Below, in pieces: positions 35,579 through 43,371 of a DNA stretch of 64,000 nt (positions within the stretch are counted from its first letter, which is position 1; every line of letters begins with the position of its first letter). A program made the position numbers and the translations under genes. The DNA is from Peptostreptococcaceae bacterium VA2 (lineage in GTDB: Bacteria; Bacillota; Clostridia; Peptostreptococcales; Peptostreptococcaceae), in assembly GCA_000686145.1 (NCBI GenBank), contig JMMB01000007.1, positions 1,426,001-1,490,000 of the forward strand, written 5' to 3'. The notes under the pieces are model-generated. The model saw only the letters and a list, made by a program, of their open reading frames with translations, was not told the origin of the DNA and searched no databases.

Positions 35579-37420
35579 ATGGCAAGTGAAAATAAAGGAC
35601 AAAAACCTCCTATGGGAGGACCTATGGGTGGTTCTATACCTTTAGAAAAAGCAAAAGACTTTAAAGGTACATTAAAAAGACTTGGACTATATGTAAAAAA
35701 ATATAAAAAAAGCATAATGTTAGTTTTGATTGCATCAATACTTAGTACAATATTTTCAATAGTAAGTCCTAAAATACTTGGAAAAGCTACAACAAAGATA
35801 TTTGAAGGCGTAATGATGAAATCAAAGGGAGTACCAGGTGCAGGGATAGATTTTGATTATATAGGAAAGATATTAATTCTACTTACAGTGTTATATGTTA
35901 TAAGTAGTATATTTAGTTACATGCAACAATATATAATGGCAAGAGTGGCACAAAGGACAGTATATGATATGAGAAAAGATGTTTATGATAAATTAAATAA
36001 ACTTCCACTTAAATTTTTCGACTCTCATACTCATGGTGAGCTATTAAGTAGAGTAAGTAACGATATAGATAATATAAGTTCTACACTACAACAAAGTATA
36101 ACTCAACTTATAACATCAGTTGTAACAATAATCGGTGTAATAGGTATGATGCTTACAATAAGTACTCTAATGACAATAGTAACAATAATAACTTTACCAT
36201 TAGGAATATTATTTATCAAACCAATTATCAAAAGGTCTCAAGGCCAATTTATAAAGCAACAAAGAGTAATAGGTAACTTAAATGGTCATGTTGAAGAAAT
36301 GTATACGGGCCATGATGTTGTGAAATCTTTTAATAGAGAAGAACATTCTATAAATAAATTTAAAAGCATAAATGAAAAATTATACGATGCAGCTTGGAGA
36401 GCACAGTTTATATCAGGTATTATGATGCCTGTTATGAACTTTACCAATAATTTAGGCTATGTATTTGTAGCAGTAATAGGAGGAATCCTTGTAACAAGGG
36501 GGAAAATACAAATTGGAGATATACAAGCTTTTATACAATATTCAAAACAATTTGCACAGCCTATAAGTCAAACTGCAAATATAGCTAATATAATTCAATC
36601 CACAGTAGCATCAGCAGAAAGGGTATTTGAGCTTTTAGATGAAGAAGAAATGATACCTGATAGCATACCTAGCAAAAAAATAGAAAATCCTCAGGGAGCT
36701 GTTGAATTTGAACATGTCAAGTTTGGATATGAAAGTGATAATATATTAATAAATGATTTAAATGTAGGAGTATTGCCTGGTCAAACTGTTGCAATAGTTG
36801 GTCCAACAGGTGCAGGAAAAACTACTTTAGTAAATTTATTACTTAGATTTTATGAATTAAATGGTGGTAAAATACTTGTCGATGGTGTAGATATAAAAGA
36901 TATTACACGAAAAAATTTAAGAGATATGTTTGGTATGGTTTTACAAGATACTTGGCTATTTAAAGGAAGTATAAAAGATAATATAGCTTATGGAAGTAAC
37001 GAGAGTACAGAGGAAGCTATAATAGCAGTAGCAAAAGCTGCAAATGCAGATCATTTTATAAGAACCTTGCCAAAAGGTTATGATACAGAAATAAATGAAG
37101 AAGCTTCAAATATTTCACAGGGACAAAAACAATTATTAACAATAGCAAGGGCAATGCTTAAAAATCCTAAGATATTAATATTAGATGAAGCTACAAGTAG
37201 TGTTGATACAAGAACGGAAATAAATATACAAAAGGCAATGAATACTATGATGAAAGGAAGAACAAGTTTTGTTATAGCACATAGATTGTCTACTATAAAA
37301 GATGCAGATATAATATTAGTCATGAAAGATGGTAATGTTATAGAAAAAGGAAATCATGAAGAATTATTAGAAAAGGCTGGGCTTTATGCAGATCTTTACA
37401 ACAGTCAATTTAGTAAATAA
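35579..37420 (+). CDS. Heterodimeric ABC exporter, subunit with consensus catalytic residues
   Basis: This 613-residue half-transporter has six helices and an ATPase domain with Walker A GPTGAGKTT (about 407), Walker B ILILDEATSSVD with catalytic Glu, and H-loop FVIAHRLST. Its own signature is degenerate (ISQGQKQL), which complements the intact signature of the upstream subunit. Together they form one hydrolytic and one degenerate ATP site. A Gly/Pro/Met-rich cytoplasmic N-terminus of about 25 residues precedes the first helix. Confidence 0.93.
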   Translation: MASENKGQKPPMGGPMGGSIPLEKAKDFKGTLKRLGLYVKKYKKSIMLVLIASILSTIFSIVSPKILGKATTKIFEGVMMKSKGVPGAGIDFDYIGKILILLTVLYVISSIFSYMQQYIMARVAQRTVYDMRKDVYDKLNKLPLKFFDSHTHGELLSRVSNDIDNISSTLQQSITQLITSVVTIIGVIGMMLTISTLMTIVTIITLPLGILFIKPIIKRSQGQFIKQQRVIGNLNGHVEEMYTGHDVVKSFNREEHSINKFKSINEKLYDAAWRAQFISGIMMPVMNFTNNLGYVFVAVIGGILVTRGKIQIGDIQAFIQYSKQFAQPISQTANIANIIQSTVASAERVFELLDEEEMIPDSIPSKKIENPQGAVEFEHVKFGYESDNILINDLNVGVLPGQTVAIVGPTGAGKTTLVNLLLRFYELNGGKILVDGVDIKDITRKNLRDMFGMVLQDTWLFKGSIKDNIAYGSNESTEEAIIAVAKAANADHFIRTLPKGYDTEINEEASNISQGQKQLLTIARAMLKNPKILILDEATSSVDTRTEINIQKAMNTMMKGRTSFVIAHRLSTIKDADIILVMKDGNVIEKGNHEELLEKAGLYADLYNSQFSK

Positions 37421-37453
37421 TAAAAAGGTTGCATTTAGCAACCTTTTTATTAT
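37417..37453 (+). terminator. Terminator of ABC exporter operon
   Basis: ATAATAAAAAGGTTGC pairs with GCAACCTTTTTATTAT around ATTTA. It overlaps the stop codon of the second subunit gene. Confidence 0.8.
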
Positions 37454-37482
37454 TTATCTTTAAACTTTAGTGACAATTTTAA

Positions 37483-37767
37483 TTAAGGATTTACTAGACT
37501 TAGTGTAACATCACCTGAAGGTACTACTCCTACGAAAGGAATAGTTTGTGGAGCGTATATATATGGTGTTACTGTTAAGTCAAAGCTTAAGTTGTAATTA
37601 TCCTTATCATAATAAATAGATGTATCAGCGTCTACAGTTGAATAAGCAAATCCAGCAGCTTCAAATATTTGGCGTGGGAACTTACCGTTTTTATTTTCAA
37701 CTATAAATAACTGTTTAAATTCATCTGTATATGTAATTCCTTTGTTGGTAACATTTTTTACATATTT
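37483..37767 (-). pseudogene. C-terminal remnant of an unidentified protein
   Basis: On the minus strand an open frame of about 95 codons ends in TAA at 37483-37485. It contains TYTDEFKQLFIVENKNGKF, RQIFEAAGFAYSTVDADTS and PYIYAPQTIPFVGVVPSGDV. There is no in-frame ATG, GTG or TTG with a ribosome binding site, and an in-frame stop lies just upstream near 37770. The base composition looks coding. I do not recognise the family; alternating hydrophobic strands suggest a surface or spore-coat-like protein. It lies downstream of the CAP gene terminator. Confidence 0.6.
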
Positions 37768-37785
37768 ATTTTAGTATATATCAAA

Positions 37786-37833
37786 ATACCCTATAGAATA
37801 GACTTTTTTTAAATCGTCTACTCTATAGGGTAT
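37786..37833 (-). terminator. Terminator of CAP-domain gene
   Basis: An 18-bp stem with one mismatch (37786-37803 with 37816-37833) contains ATACCCTATAGA/TCTATAGGGTAT. It lies 43 bp after the CAP stop codon on the minus strand. Confidence 0.75.
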
Positions 37834-37875
37834 ATTTTATATTGAAAGTCTAAGGCTTTTTTATATTATTTACTA

Positions 37876-38739
37876 TTATATACCTACGAACATTTGAGTC
37901 CAGTAGATAGTTCCATTACTATTCTTAGCTACGCCAACACCAATGTTTGTGAAATTTGGGTTTAATATATTTTCTCTATGTCCTTTAGAGTTCATCCAAG
38001 CATTAACAACTTCTTTAGGGTTATTTTGACCCATAGCTATATTCTCACCAGCAGATTTATAACTTATTCCAAATTGCTTCATCATGTCAAATGGTGAACC
38101 GTAAGTTGGAGAGTTATGGTCAAAATAATTTTTATTTATCATATCTTGAGATTTTTTTGTAGCAACATTTGAAATCTGTGAATCTAGTGTAAGAGGCTTT
38201 AACCCTCTATTAGTTCTTTCTACATTTACTAAATCAGTAACTTCCTTTTGGAAAGCTGAGAAATTTCCAGCAGTATTGTCTGTATTGTTATCAGGCTTAG
38301 CAGCAGGCTTTTCTACAGTAGTATTGTCTGTATTCTCATCAGGCTTAGCAGCAGGCTTTTCTACAGTAGTATTGTCTGTATTCTCATCAGGCTTAACAGC
38401 AGGTTTTTCTACAGTAGTATTGTCCTTGTTCTCATCAGGTTTAACAACAGGCTTTTCTACAGTAGTATTGTCCTTATTGTTATTAGTTATGTTGCATTCA
38501 GGCATAGTAAATTTACTTGAAACCTTGTGTTCAGGCATAGTAAACTTATTTTCACAATTATTATTTAATGGTAATTTACGATTAACCCCATTTATACATA
38601 CAGATAGTGAATCTTTAGCAGTACAGTTTTTCAAAGTATCCTGAGATAAGGCATTTACAGGAACTATAGTAGAAGCTGTAGCCACAGTCATTACACCTAA
38701 AGCTAATAAAGTTCTTATTCTTTTCGTCATGTTTTTCAT
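37876..38739 (-). CDS. Secreted CAP-domain (SCP/PR1, YkwD-like) protein with repeat linker
   Basis: This 287-residue protein has a signal peptide (residues 1-31, TLLALGVMTVATASTIVPVNA) and a segment with two FTMPE motifs. A linker of about four 16-residue repeats follows (NTTVEKPAAKPDENTD type, about 90-158), then a C-terminal CAP domain. CAP motifs are DLVNVERTNRGLKPL, the His in NYFDHNSP, the GENIA box, and HRENILNPNFTNIGVGV. Such proteins are common in Firmicutes cell walls and spores; the activity is uncertain. The start is at 38739 with AGAGGTG upstream; the frame opens with a GTG at 38748 inside that site. Confidence 0.9.
   Translation of the reverse strand: MKNMTKRIRTLLALGVMTVATASTIVPVNALSQDTLKNCTAKDSLSVCINGVNRKLPLNNNCENKFTMPEHKVSSKFTMPECNITNNNKDNTTVEKPVVKPDENKDNTTVEKPAVKPDENTDNTTVEKPAAKPDENTDNTTVEKPAAKPDNNTDNTAGNFSAFQKEVTDLVNVERTNRGLKPLTLDSQISNVATKKSQDMINKNYFDHNSPTYGSPFDMMKQFGISYKSAGENIAMGQNNPKEVVNAWMNSKGHRENILNPNFTNIGVGVAKNSNGTIYWTQMFVGI
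38275..38470 (-). repeat. Tandem 48-bp repeats within CAP gene
   Basis: About four copies of a 48-bp unit encode the Pro/Lys/Asp/Glu-rich linker of the CAP protein. Units differ by few substitutions, so copy number may vary between strains. Confidence 0.8.
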
Positions 38740-38782
38740 TAAAAGCACCTCTTTGTCATAATATTCTAAAAATGTTACTGTT

Positions 38783-38816
38783 TTGTAACCGTTAGTGTAG
38801 GGGTCGCCCCCTGTGA
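38783..38816 (-). promoter_or_regulatory. Structured 5' leader hairpin of CAP gene
   Basis: On the minus strand a two-part hairpin (TTAG/CTAA outer stem, internal loop, AGGGG/CCCCT inner stem) is closed by GCGA, a GNRA tetraloop. Immediately downstream, GTTAC/GTAAC forms a second small hairpin followed by ATTTTT. Both lie in the likely 5' UTR, 40-115 nt before the start codon. I do not recognise a known riboswitch class. Confidence 0.4.
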
Positions 38817-39069
38817 ACTAATAGTAACATAGAAAAAACAAAAAAATATACTGTAAAGATATGTAAAATAACTAAAAAACATAATCAAATGCAGTGAAAT
38901 AGAAGGCTTAAAAATATTATAAAAAGTATTGAAAAAAATAAAATTGGGTATAAATAAGTTATATTTACAACTATTTTATATCTAAAGATTGAAAAAATTG
39001 TAAATCTAGTATAGTATAATAAGGAAAACTTTGGACAATAAGTGGCTATAAACTGAGAGGAGAATTACA

Positions 39070-39606
39070 ATGTCAAAACAATTAGTAAAAGAAAGAGTTA
39101 TAAAGTACTTAATGGAGGATTTATTAGTTCCTCAAGATATGATAGATACAGATGTAGCATTATCGGAATTTGAAGAGGGGGCAGAGGGTATGTTAGATGT
39201 AGTTGTTAACGTTAAAGACAATGAAGACTACTTTGCACCAGTTATGATAGTACAATGTATGGATGAAGATATAAGATTAGAAGGAGAAGTTGTTCAAAAG
39301 CAAATAGACTTCTTAGAAGATGTAGACAACATAACTATGGCAGGTAGATTAGTATTAACTAATGGAGATGCTATGATGTATGCTGATTGGACTGGAGAAG
39401 AATATGATACAGAAGCATCACTTCCTCAATATGAAGTAATGGTAGAAGAATTCTTTAAAATGGAAGAATTAGCTAAAGAAGCTGAACATAATCATGCGAA
39501 AGAAAACACTAATACTCATGAGCATAAACATGATCACGAATGTTGCGGTGGGCACGGTGAAGGTAATGATTGCGGTTGTGGAGACGACTGTGGATGTAAA
39601 CATTAA
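39070..39606 (+). CDS. HsdR-N-like domain protein with His/Cys-rich tail
   Basis: Residues 1-130 of this 178-residue protein resemble the N-terminal domain of type I restriction enzyme R proteins (QLVKERVIKYLMEDLLVP, GMLDVVVNVKD, then VMIVQC). The nuclease residues look lost: where PD-(D/E)XK enzymes have ExK after the hydrophobic strand, this protein has QC. The last 40 residues form an extreme metal-binding tail (HEHKHDHECCGGHGEG, then CGCGDDCGC). A metal-binding or sensing role is inferred; no restriction genes are nearby. GAGAGGAG precedes ATG 39070. Confidence 0.65.
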   Translation: MSKQLVKERVIKYLMEDLLVPQDMIDTDVALSEFEEGAEGMLDVVVNVKDNEDYFAPVMIVQCMDEDIRLEGEVVQKQIDFLEDVDNITMAGRLVLTNGDAMMYADWTGEEYDTEASLPQYEVMVEEFFKMEELAKEAEHNHAKENTNTHEHKHDHECCGGHGEGNDCGCGDDCGCKH

Positions 39607-39630
39607 TAAGAAATAGGTAAATATACAAAC

Positions 39631-39659
39631 TTGACTATAATTTTTAATGGTGTTATTAT
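39631..39659 (+). promoter_or_regulatory. Strong promoter of orphan RNA
   Basis: TTGACT (39631-39636), a 17-bp spacer and an extended -10 TGTTATTAT (-10 hexamer 39654-39659). It is among the best housekeeping promoters in the window, yet no coding frame follows before a terminator. Confidence 0.7.
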
Positions 39660-39665
39660 TAAAAG

Positions 39666-39780
39666 GTAAAAAATTCTCTATAAAACCGTAAGTGTTGGGG
39701 CAAACGCGAAAGGATTTATTAATAGAGGGATTTATAACGCCGTTCGAGGAAAAAAGACTGCAAAATTGTGGTCTTTTTTT
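39666..39780 (+). ncRNA. Unidentified structured RNA (riboswitch-like or small RNA)
   Basis: A roughly 115-nt transcript is bounded by a strong promoter and a terminator (39750-39780, AAAAAGAC/GTCTTTTT with seven T residues). A closing helix CTCTAT (39676-39681)/ATAGAG (39722-39727) surrounds a small hairpin GTGTT/AACGC (39692-39707). Its GGGGCA loop could pair with GCC at 39739-39741 as a pseudoknot. The sequence is richer in GC than its surroundings. I could not match it to a known class (c-di-GMP, preQ1, THF, SAM, purine, fluoride and glutamine consensus sequences were considered). It may be a riboswitch for the sigma factor gene 220 bp downstream or an independent small RNA. Confidence 0.55.
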
Positions 39781-39998
39781 CTATCTAAAAACAAAAAAAT
39801 AAAAAAAATAAAATAAAAATCACAAAAAAGAAGGAAATTTGATATCTTAAGTAGAATAATAGATAAATAAATTTATTGACATTTAAGTTAAATTGAATGG
39901 AATTTTTTTTAACTAAGTATCATATTATAAAACTATGTAAAACTAAATACACTTTACCATTTCAATTAACAAACTATAGGGATAGAAGGAGTTAAATT

Positions 39999-40883
39999 AT
40001 GGGGGCTAAAAAAGAAAATACTTATGAAAACTATATTTATGGAGATTCATCAAACACGTCAAATGCTATGAAAATGTATTTAAAGGAAATAGAAGAGTAC
40101 AAAATGCTATCTGCAGTAGAAGAAGTACAATTAGCAAAAGCAATAATTGAATCTTCACCTAAAGCGAAAGATCAATTTATAAATGCAAATTATAGATTAG
40201 TTGTAAGTATTGCTAAAAAGTATCGAAAAGAAAGTGTTGATATGCTTGACTTAATCCAAGCTGGGAATATTGGTCTTATAAAAGCTGTTGAAAAATATGA
40301 TTATACAAAGGGATATAAATTTAGTACATATGCTACTTGGTGGATAAAGCAAAGTATAACAAGATACATAGACGATTGTGAAAACACAATTAGGATACCA
40401 GTACACCTTCATCAAAGAATAAACTTTGTAAAAAGAAAAAAACAAGAGTTATCAAATATTTTACAAAGAGAGCCTAATTTAGATGAATTAGCAGAAATTT
40501 GTGAACTTGATGTTGAAAAAGTTATAGACATATTAAAACGAGATAAAAATGTAGTATCGTTAGATACACCTATAAAAGAAGATGAAGATAGTAGTTTAGT
40601 AGAGTTCATACCATCAGATCCAAATTTTGGTGATGTTGTAATGCATGAGGTTGAACAAAACAATTTAAAAGAAAAAATAGAAGAACTATTAACAGGTCTT
40701 AGTGAACAAGAGCAAATAGTACTTAGAATGAGATTTGGCATTGATGATGATACACCAAAGACTTTAGAAGAAATAGGTAAAGTATTTGGGGTAACTAGAG
40801 AAAGAATAAGACAAATCGAAGCTAAGGCTATAAGAAAACTAAGACATCCAAGTCGACTAAAACAATTAAAAAATTTTTATTAG
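39999..40883 (+). CDS. RNA polymerase sigma-70 family factor (group 2, RpoD-like)
   Basis: This 294-residue sigma factor has region 1.2, a full region 2 ([36 protein letters not shown]), region 3 and region 4 with the helix-turn-helix [27 protein letters not shown]. It lacks region 1.1 and the non-conserved insert, so it is shorter than a principal SigA. In region 2.4 the Gln and Thr that read the -10 element are kept, but IADQART is changed to IDDCENT. It probably reads -10 elements close to the housekeeping consensus. Its regulon is unknown. GAAGGAG precedes ATG 39999. Confidence 0.9.
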   Translation: MGAKKENTYENYIYGDSSNTSNAMKMYLKEIEEYKMLSAVEEVQLAKAIIESSPKAKDQFINANYRLVVSIAKKYRKESVDMLDLIQAGNIGLIKAVEKYDYTKGYKFSTYATWWIKQSITRYIDDCENTIRIPVHLHQRINFVKRKKQELSNILQREPNLDELAEICELDVEKVIDILKRDKNVVSLDTPIKEDEDSSLVEFIPSDPNFGDVVMHEVEQNNLKEKIEELLTGLSEQEQIVLRMRFGIDDDTPKTLEEIGKVFGVTRERIRQIEAKAIRKLRHPSRLKQLKNFY

Positions 40884-40886
40884 CAA

Positions 40887-40920
40887 AATAAGTAGGAGAA
40901 TATTCTCCTGCTTATTTTTT
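40887..40920 (+). terminator. Terminator after sigma factor
   Basis: AATAAGTAGGAGAA pairs with TTCTCCTGCTTATT (one G-T pair), followed by seven T residues. Confidence 0.85.
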
Positions 40921-41017
40921 TATATCTTGCTTAATATAAATGATAGCACAAAATAAATCAGAAAACACCTAAATAAATATAATTTTTTTTATATTGTGAA
41001 ATTATATTAAGTTTCAT

Positions 41018-41434
41018 TTAATGTTTTATAGTTTTACCAGATTTAATAGCAGATCTCTCTTCTAATAAATGAGAAATTAAAATATTTAATGTCCAGTTAA
41101 TATTATGCTCAGTTACAGCTGCTATAAGTGGTCTAGTTATTCTAAACTTTTTTAAACTATCAATAAAAGCACTAGCTTTAATAGGCTCTATATTATTAAA
41201 TATCATAGATTTTTGATTAATTCCATCTATACAATCATTATCTATTTGTTTATTAATTATGTCTTGAACTGTAGAATTAGCATTTGTTTTAGATAGTACT
41301 TCTATATCTTTTATACCAAACATACTACATATTTTTTTTACCATGATAACTTCATTATCGTTAAAGTTATATAGTATAAGCAAACTCCTCTCTTTATCAT
41401 TTACGTTTAAGTCATTCATTTTTTCAAAACTCAT
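41018..41434 (-). CDS. DUF3783 domain protein
   Basis: A predicted small soluble protein of 138 residues. The DUF3783 signature occupies the C-terminal half: RPLIAAVTEHNINWTLNILISHLLEER. The N-terminal half (SLLILYNFNDNEVIMVKKICSMFGI) resembles the first strand and helix of the same fold. The function is unknown. The start at 41434 is chosen because GAGAGGT lies upstream on the minus strand. It stands alone between plus-strand units. Confidence 0.72.
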   Translation of the reverse strand: MSFEKMNDLNVNDKERSLLILYNFNDNEVIMVKKICSMFGIKDIEVLSKTNANSTVQDIINKQIDNDCIDGINQKSMIFNNIEPIKASAFIDSLKKFRITRPLIAAVTEHNINWTLNILISHLLEERSAIKSGKTIKH

Positions 41435-41654
41435 AAAAATACCTCTCAATCAATTAATTAGTTATAATAATTATTATTACCCAATAATACAACTATTTAA
41501 AAAATTATATTTTAATGGAGAGTAGGAAATGAAACTATAGGCTTTAGGTATTGAAAACATAAACTACTCATATAATATAAAAAGTTGTGGTTAAACATAT
41601 ATTAATACTAAATAAAATATATAAATTTACATGCAATAAAAAAGGAATGATATT

Positions 41655-43367
41655 ATGTACGCTAGTAGGCAAGAAGAATTAAAAAAGCTCATAGAAATAA
41701 CAAATGAAGTAAATCGTATATTGATCTTATGCAGGCAAAACATAGATTATAAAAATGAAAGTAAATATGGTAACCTTTTAAATCTTATACAAAATAAAAT
41801 AGATGAAAATGTAGAAAGTATAAAAGAATTAAAAGAACCATTTTTATTATTTATAATGGGATCTGGTAATTATGGAAAATCAACTTTAATAAATGCATTA
41901 TTAAAAAAAAATATAGTTATAAGCACAGATATACCAAACACCTGGAAATTAGATTTGTTTGTAAAAAAACATAATGAAAAAATGGAAATAATATATAGTA
42001 ACAATGAAAAAATTACAAAAAACTTGATAAATGGAAATAAGTTTTTAAAAAGTGAAGAAGATAAATTTAAAAATTCAAAAATAAAAGTATCTCAAAATGT
42101 TGCTAGATTCAAAAGAGAAAATAAACTAAGTATAAATGAACTTAAAAAATACAAACAACAACAAGAAAATGATAACTTATACAAATCAGAGATCGTCAAA
42201 GTAAGATATAATTTAAAAGATGGTAACATGTTAGATGACTTTATAATAGTAGATACTCCTGGTCTTAATCAAATACTACTAAAAGATACACTAGAGCGCA
42301 TGAAAGAGTATTATATAAAAGCAGATGGGGTACTGTGGCTAGTCGATGCTTGTAATATAGTTTCAAAAGAAGGCAATAAACTAATAGATGAAATGAATAA
42401 AATAGATGACCTACATAATAATAAAAAAAATATAATAGCTGTTGTAAATAAAATGGATATTATAAGTAAAGCAGACACAGCTAATATAATAAAGGTCAAA
42501 AGAAAAGCTAATGAAATATATATAGATAAATTTGATGATGTGGTATATATTTCAGCAAAACAAGCGGTAGATGGCATGTTAAATAATGATTTGGATTTAA
42601 TACAAAAAAGCAATATAGATAGTTTATATAAAAGTATTGATGTAAATTTCACAAAAATATCCGAAATAAAGCAGATAGATTCTAAATATAAAAATTTATT
42701 TATTATGAGAGATAATATTATAAAAGAAATATATGATTATAAAAGAGAACTTTATAAAGATATATCTAATTATAATGAAATAGAATTTGAATCAAAGAAA
42801 AAAAGTAAAGAAATATATATACAAGTATTAAATTATATAGATGATATAAAAAGTAATAATACTTATAACGATACTGATTTGAACGATTTAAAAACTGACA
42901 TAGAAAAACTACAGATTAAATGTAATTTAGATTTAGAAAAATTATATGAAGTTTTGTATGAAAAAGCTAACATAAATAAAAGTATTTATATAGAAAAATT
43001 AAATACAAATGTGTATTTTGCTAGAAGTAAAAATTTAATATTAGATTACAACAAAAGTTATACTTTAGATAAAAATAATATCAAAAAAGCCAACCAATTA
43101 GAAAATATTTTAAATAAACTAAATCCTAAAAATCCTAAAAAACAATATATTGATAAAATATTAACAAAAGATCATATATATAAAAGAATCAACAATTTAA
43201 AAAATGAAATAAGTGAAATTTTAGAAGATAGAATAAGTTTTATAGATTTTAATATAAATAAAATTAAAGATGAAGCATTTAAAGAAAAATACTTAGAGTA
43301 TTCAAAAATAAAAAAGCATATTGAATATTTAAATGACATAGAAAATATATTAAATAATTTGAGGTGA
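41655..43367 (+). CDS. Dynamin-like GTPase, first of a tandem pair
   Basis: This 570-residue protein has an N-terminal helical segment, then a GTPase domain of the bacterial dynamin type. G1 is GSGNYGKST (residues 69-77), G3 is DTPG (Asp200) and G4 is NKMD (about 265). The rest is long lysine- and isoleucine-rich helices, typical of the dynamin stalk. No transmembrane or Gly/Ala paddle is seen in this subunit. GGAATG lies before ATG 41655. The partner gene starts four bases after its stop. Paired bacterial dynamins remodel membranes and in some cases limit phage or antibiotic damage. Confidence 0.82.
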   Translation: MYASRQEELKKLIEITNEVNRILILCRQNIDYKNESKYGNLLNLIQNKIDENVESIKELKEPFLLFIMGSGNYGKSTLINALLKKNIVISTDIPNTWKLDLFVKKHNEKMEIIYSNNEKITKNLINGNKFLKSEEDKFKNSKIKVSQNVARFKRENKLSINELKKYKQQQENDNLYKSEIVKVRYNLKDGNMLDDFIIVDTPGLNQILLKDTLERMKEYYIKADGVLWLVDACNIVSKEGNKLIDEMNKIDDLHNNKKNIIAVVNKMDIISKADTANIIKVKRKANEIYIDKFDDVVYISAKQAVDGMLNNDLDLIQKSNIDSLYKSIDVNFTKISEIKQIDSKYKNLFIMRDNIIKEIYDYKRELYKDISNYNEIEFESKKKSKEIYIQVLNYIDDIKSNNTYNDTDLNDLKTDIEKLQIKCNLDLEKLYEVLYEKANINKSIYIEKLNTNVYFARSKNLILDYNKSYTLDKNNIKKANQLENILNKLNPKNPKKQYIDKILTKDHIYKRINNLKNEISEILEDRISFIDFNINKIKDEAFKEKYLEYSKIKKHIEYLNDIENILNNLR

Positions 43368-43371
43368 TATT

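Noticed and set aside
38275-38470. Regular repeats resembling a CRISPR array
   Set aside because: The 48-bp units have no unique spacers and encode an in-frame Pro/Lys/Glu-rich linker of the CAP protein.
39666-39780. c-di-GMP-I riboswitch (GGGCAAAC element)
   Set aside because: Beyond GGCAAAC the conserved second half (GGGACGCAAAGCC and the tetraloop-receptor region) is absent.
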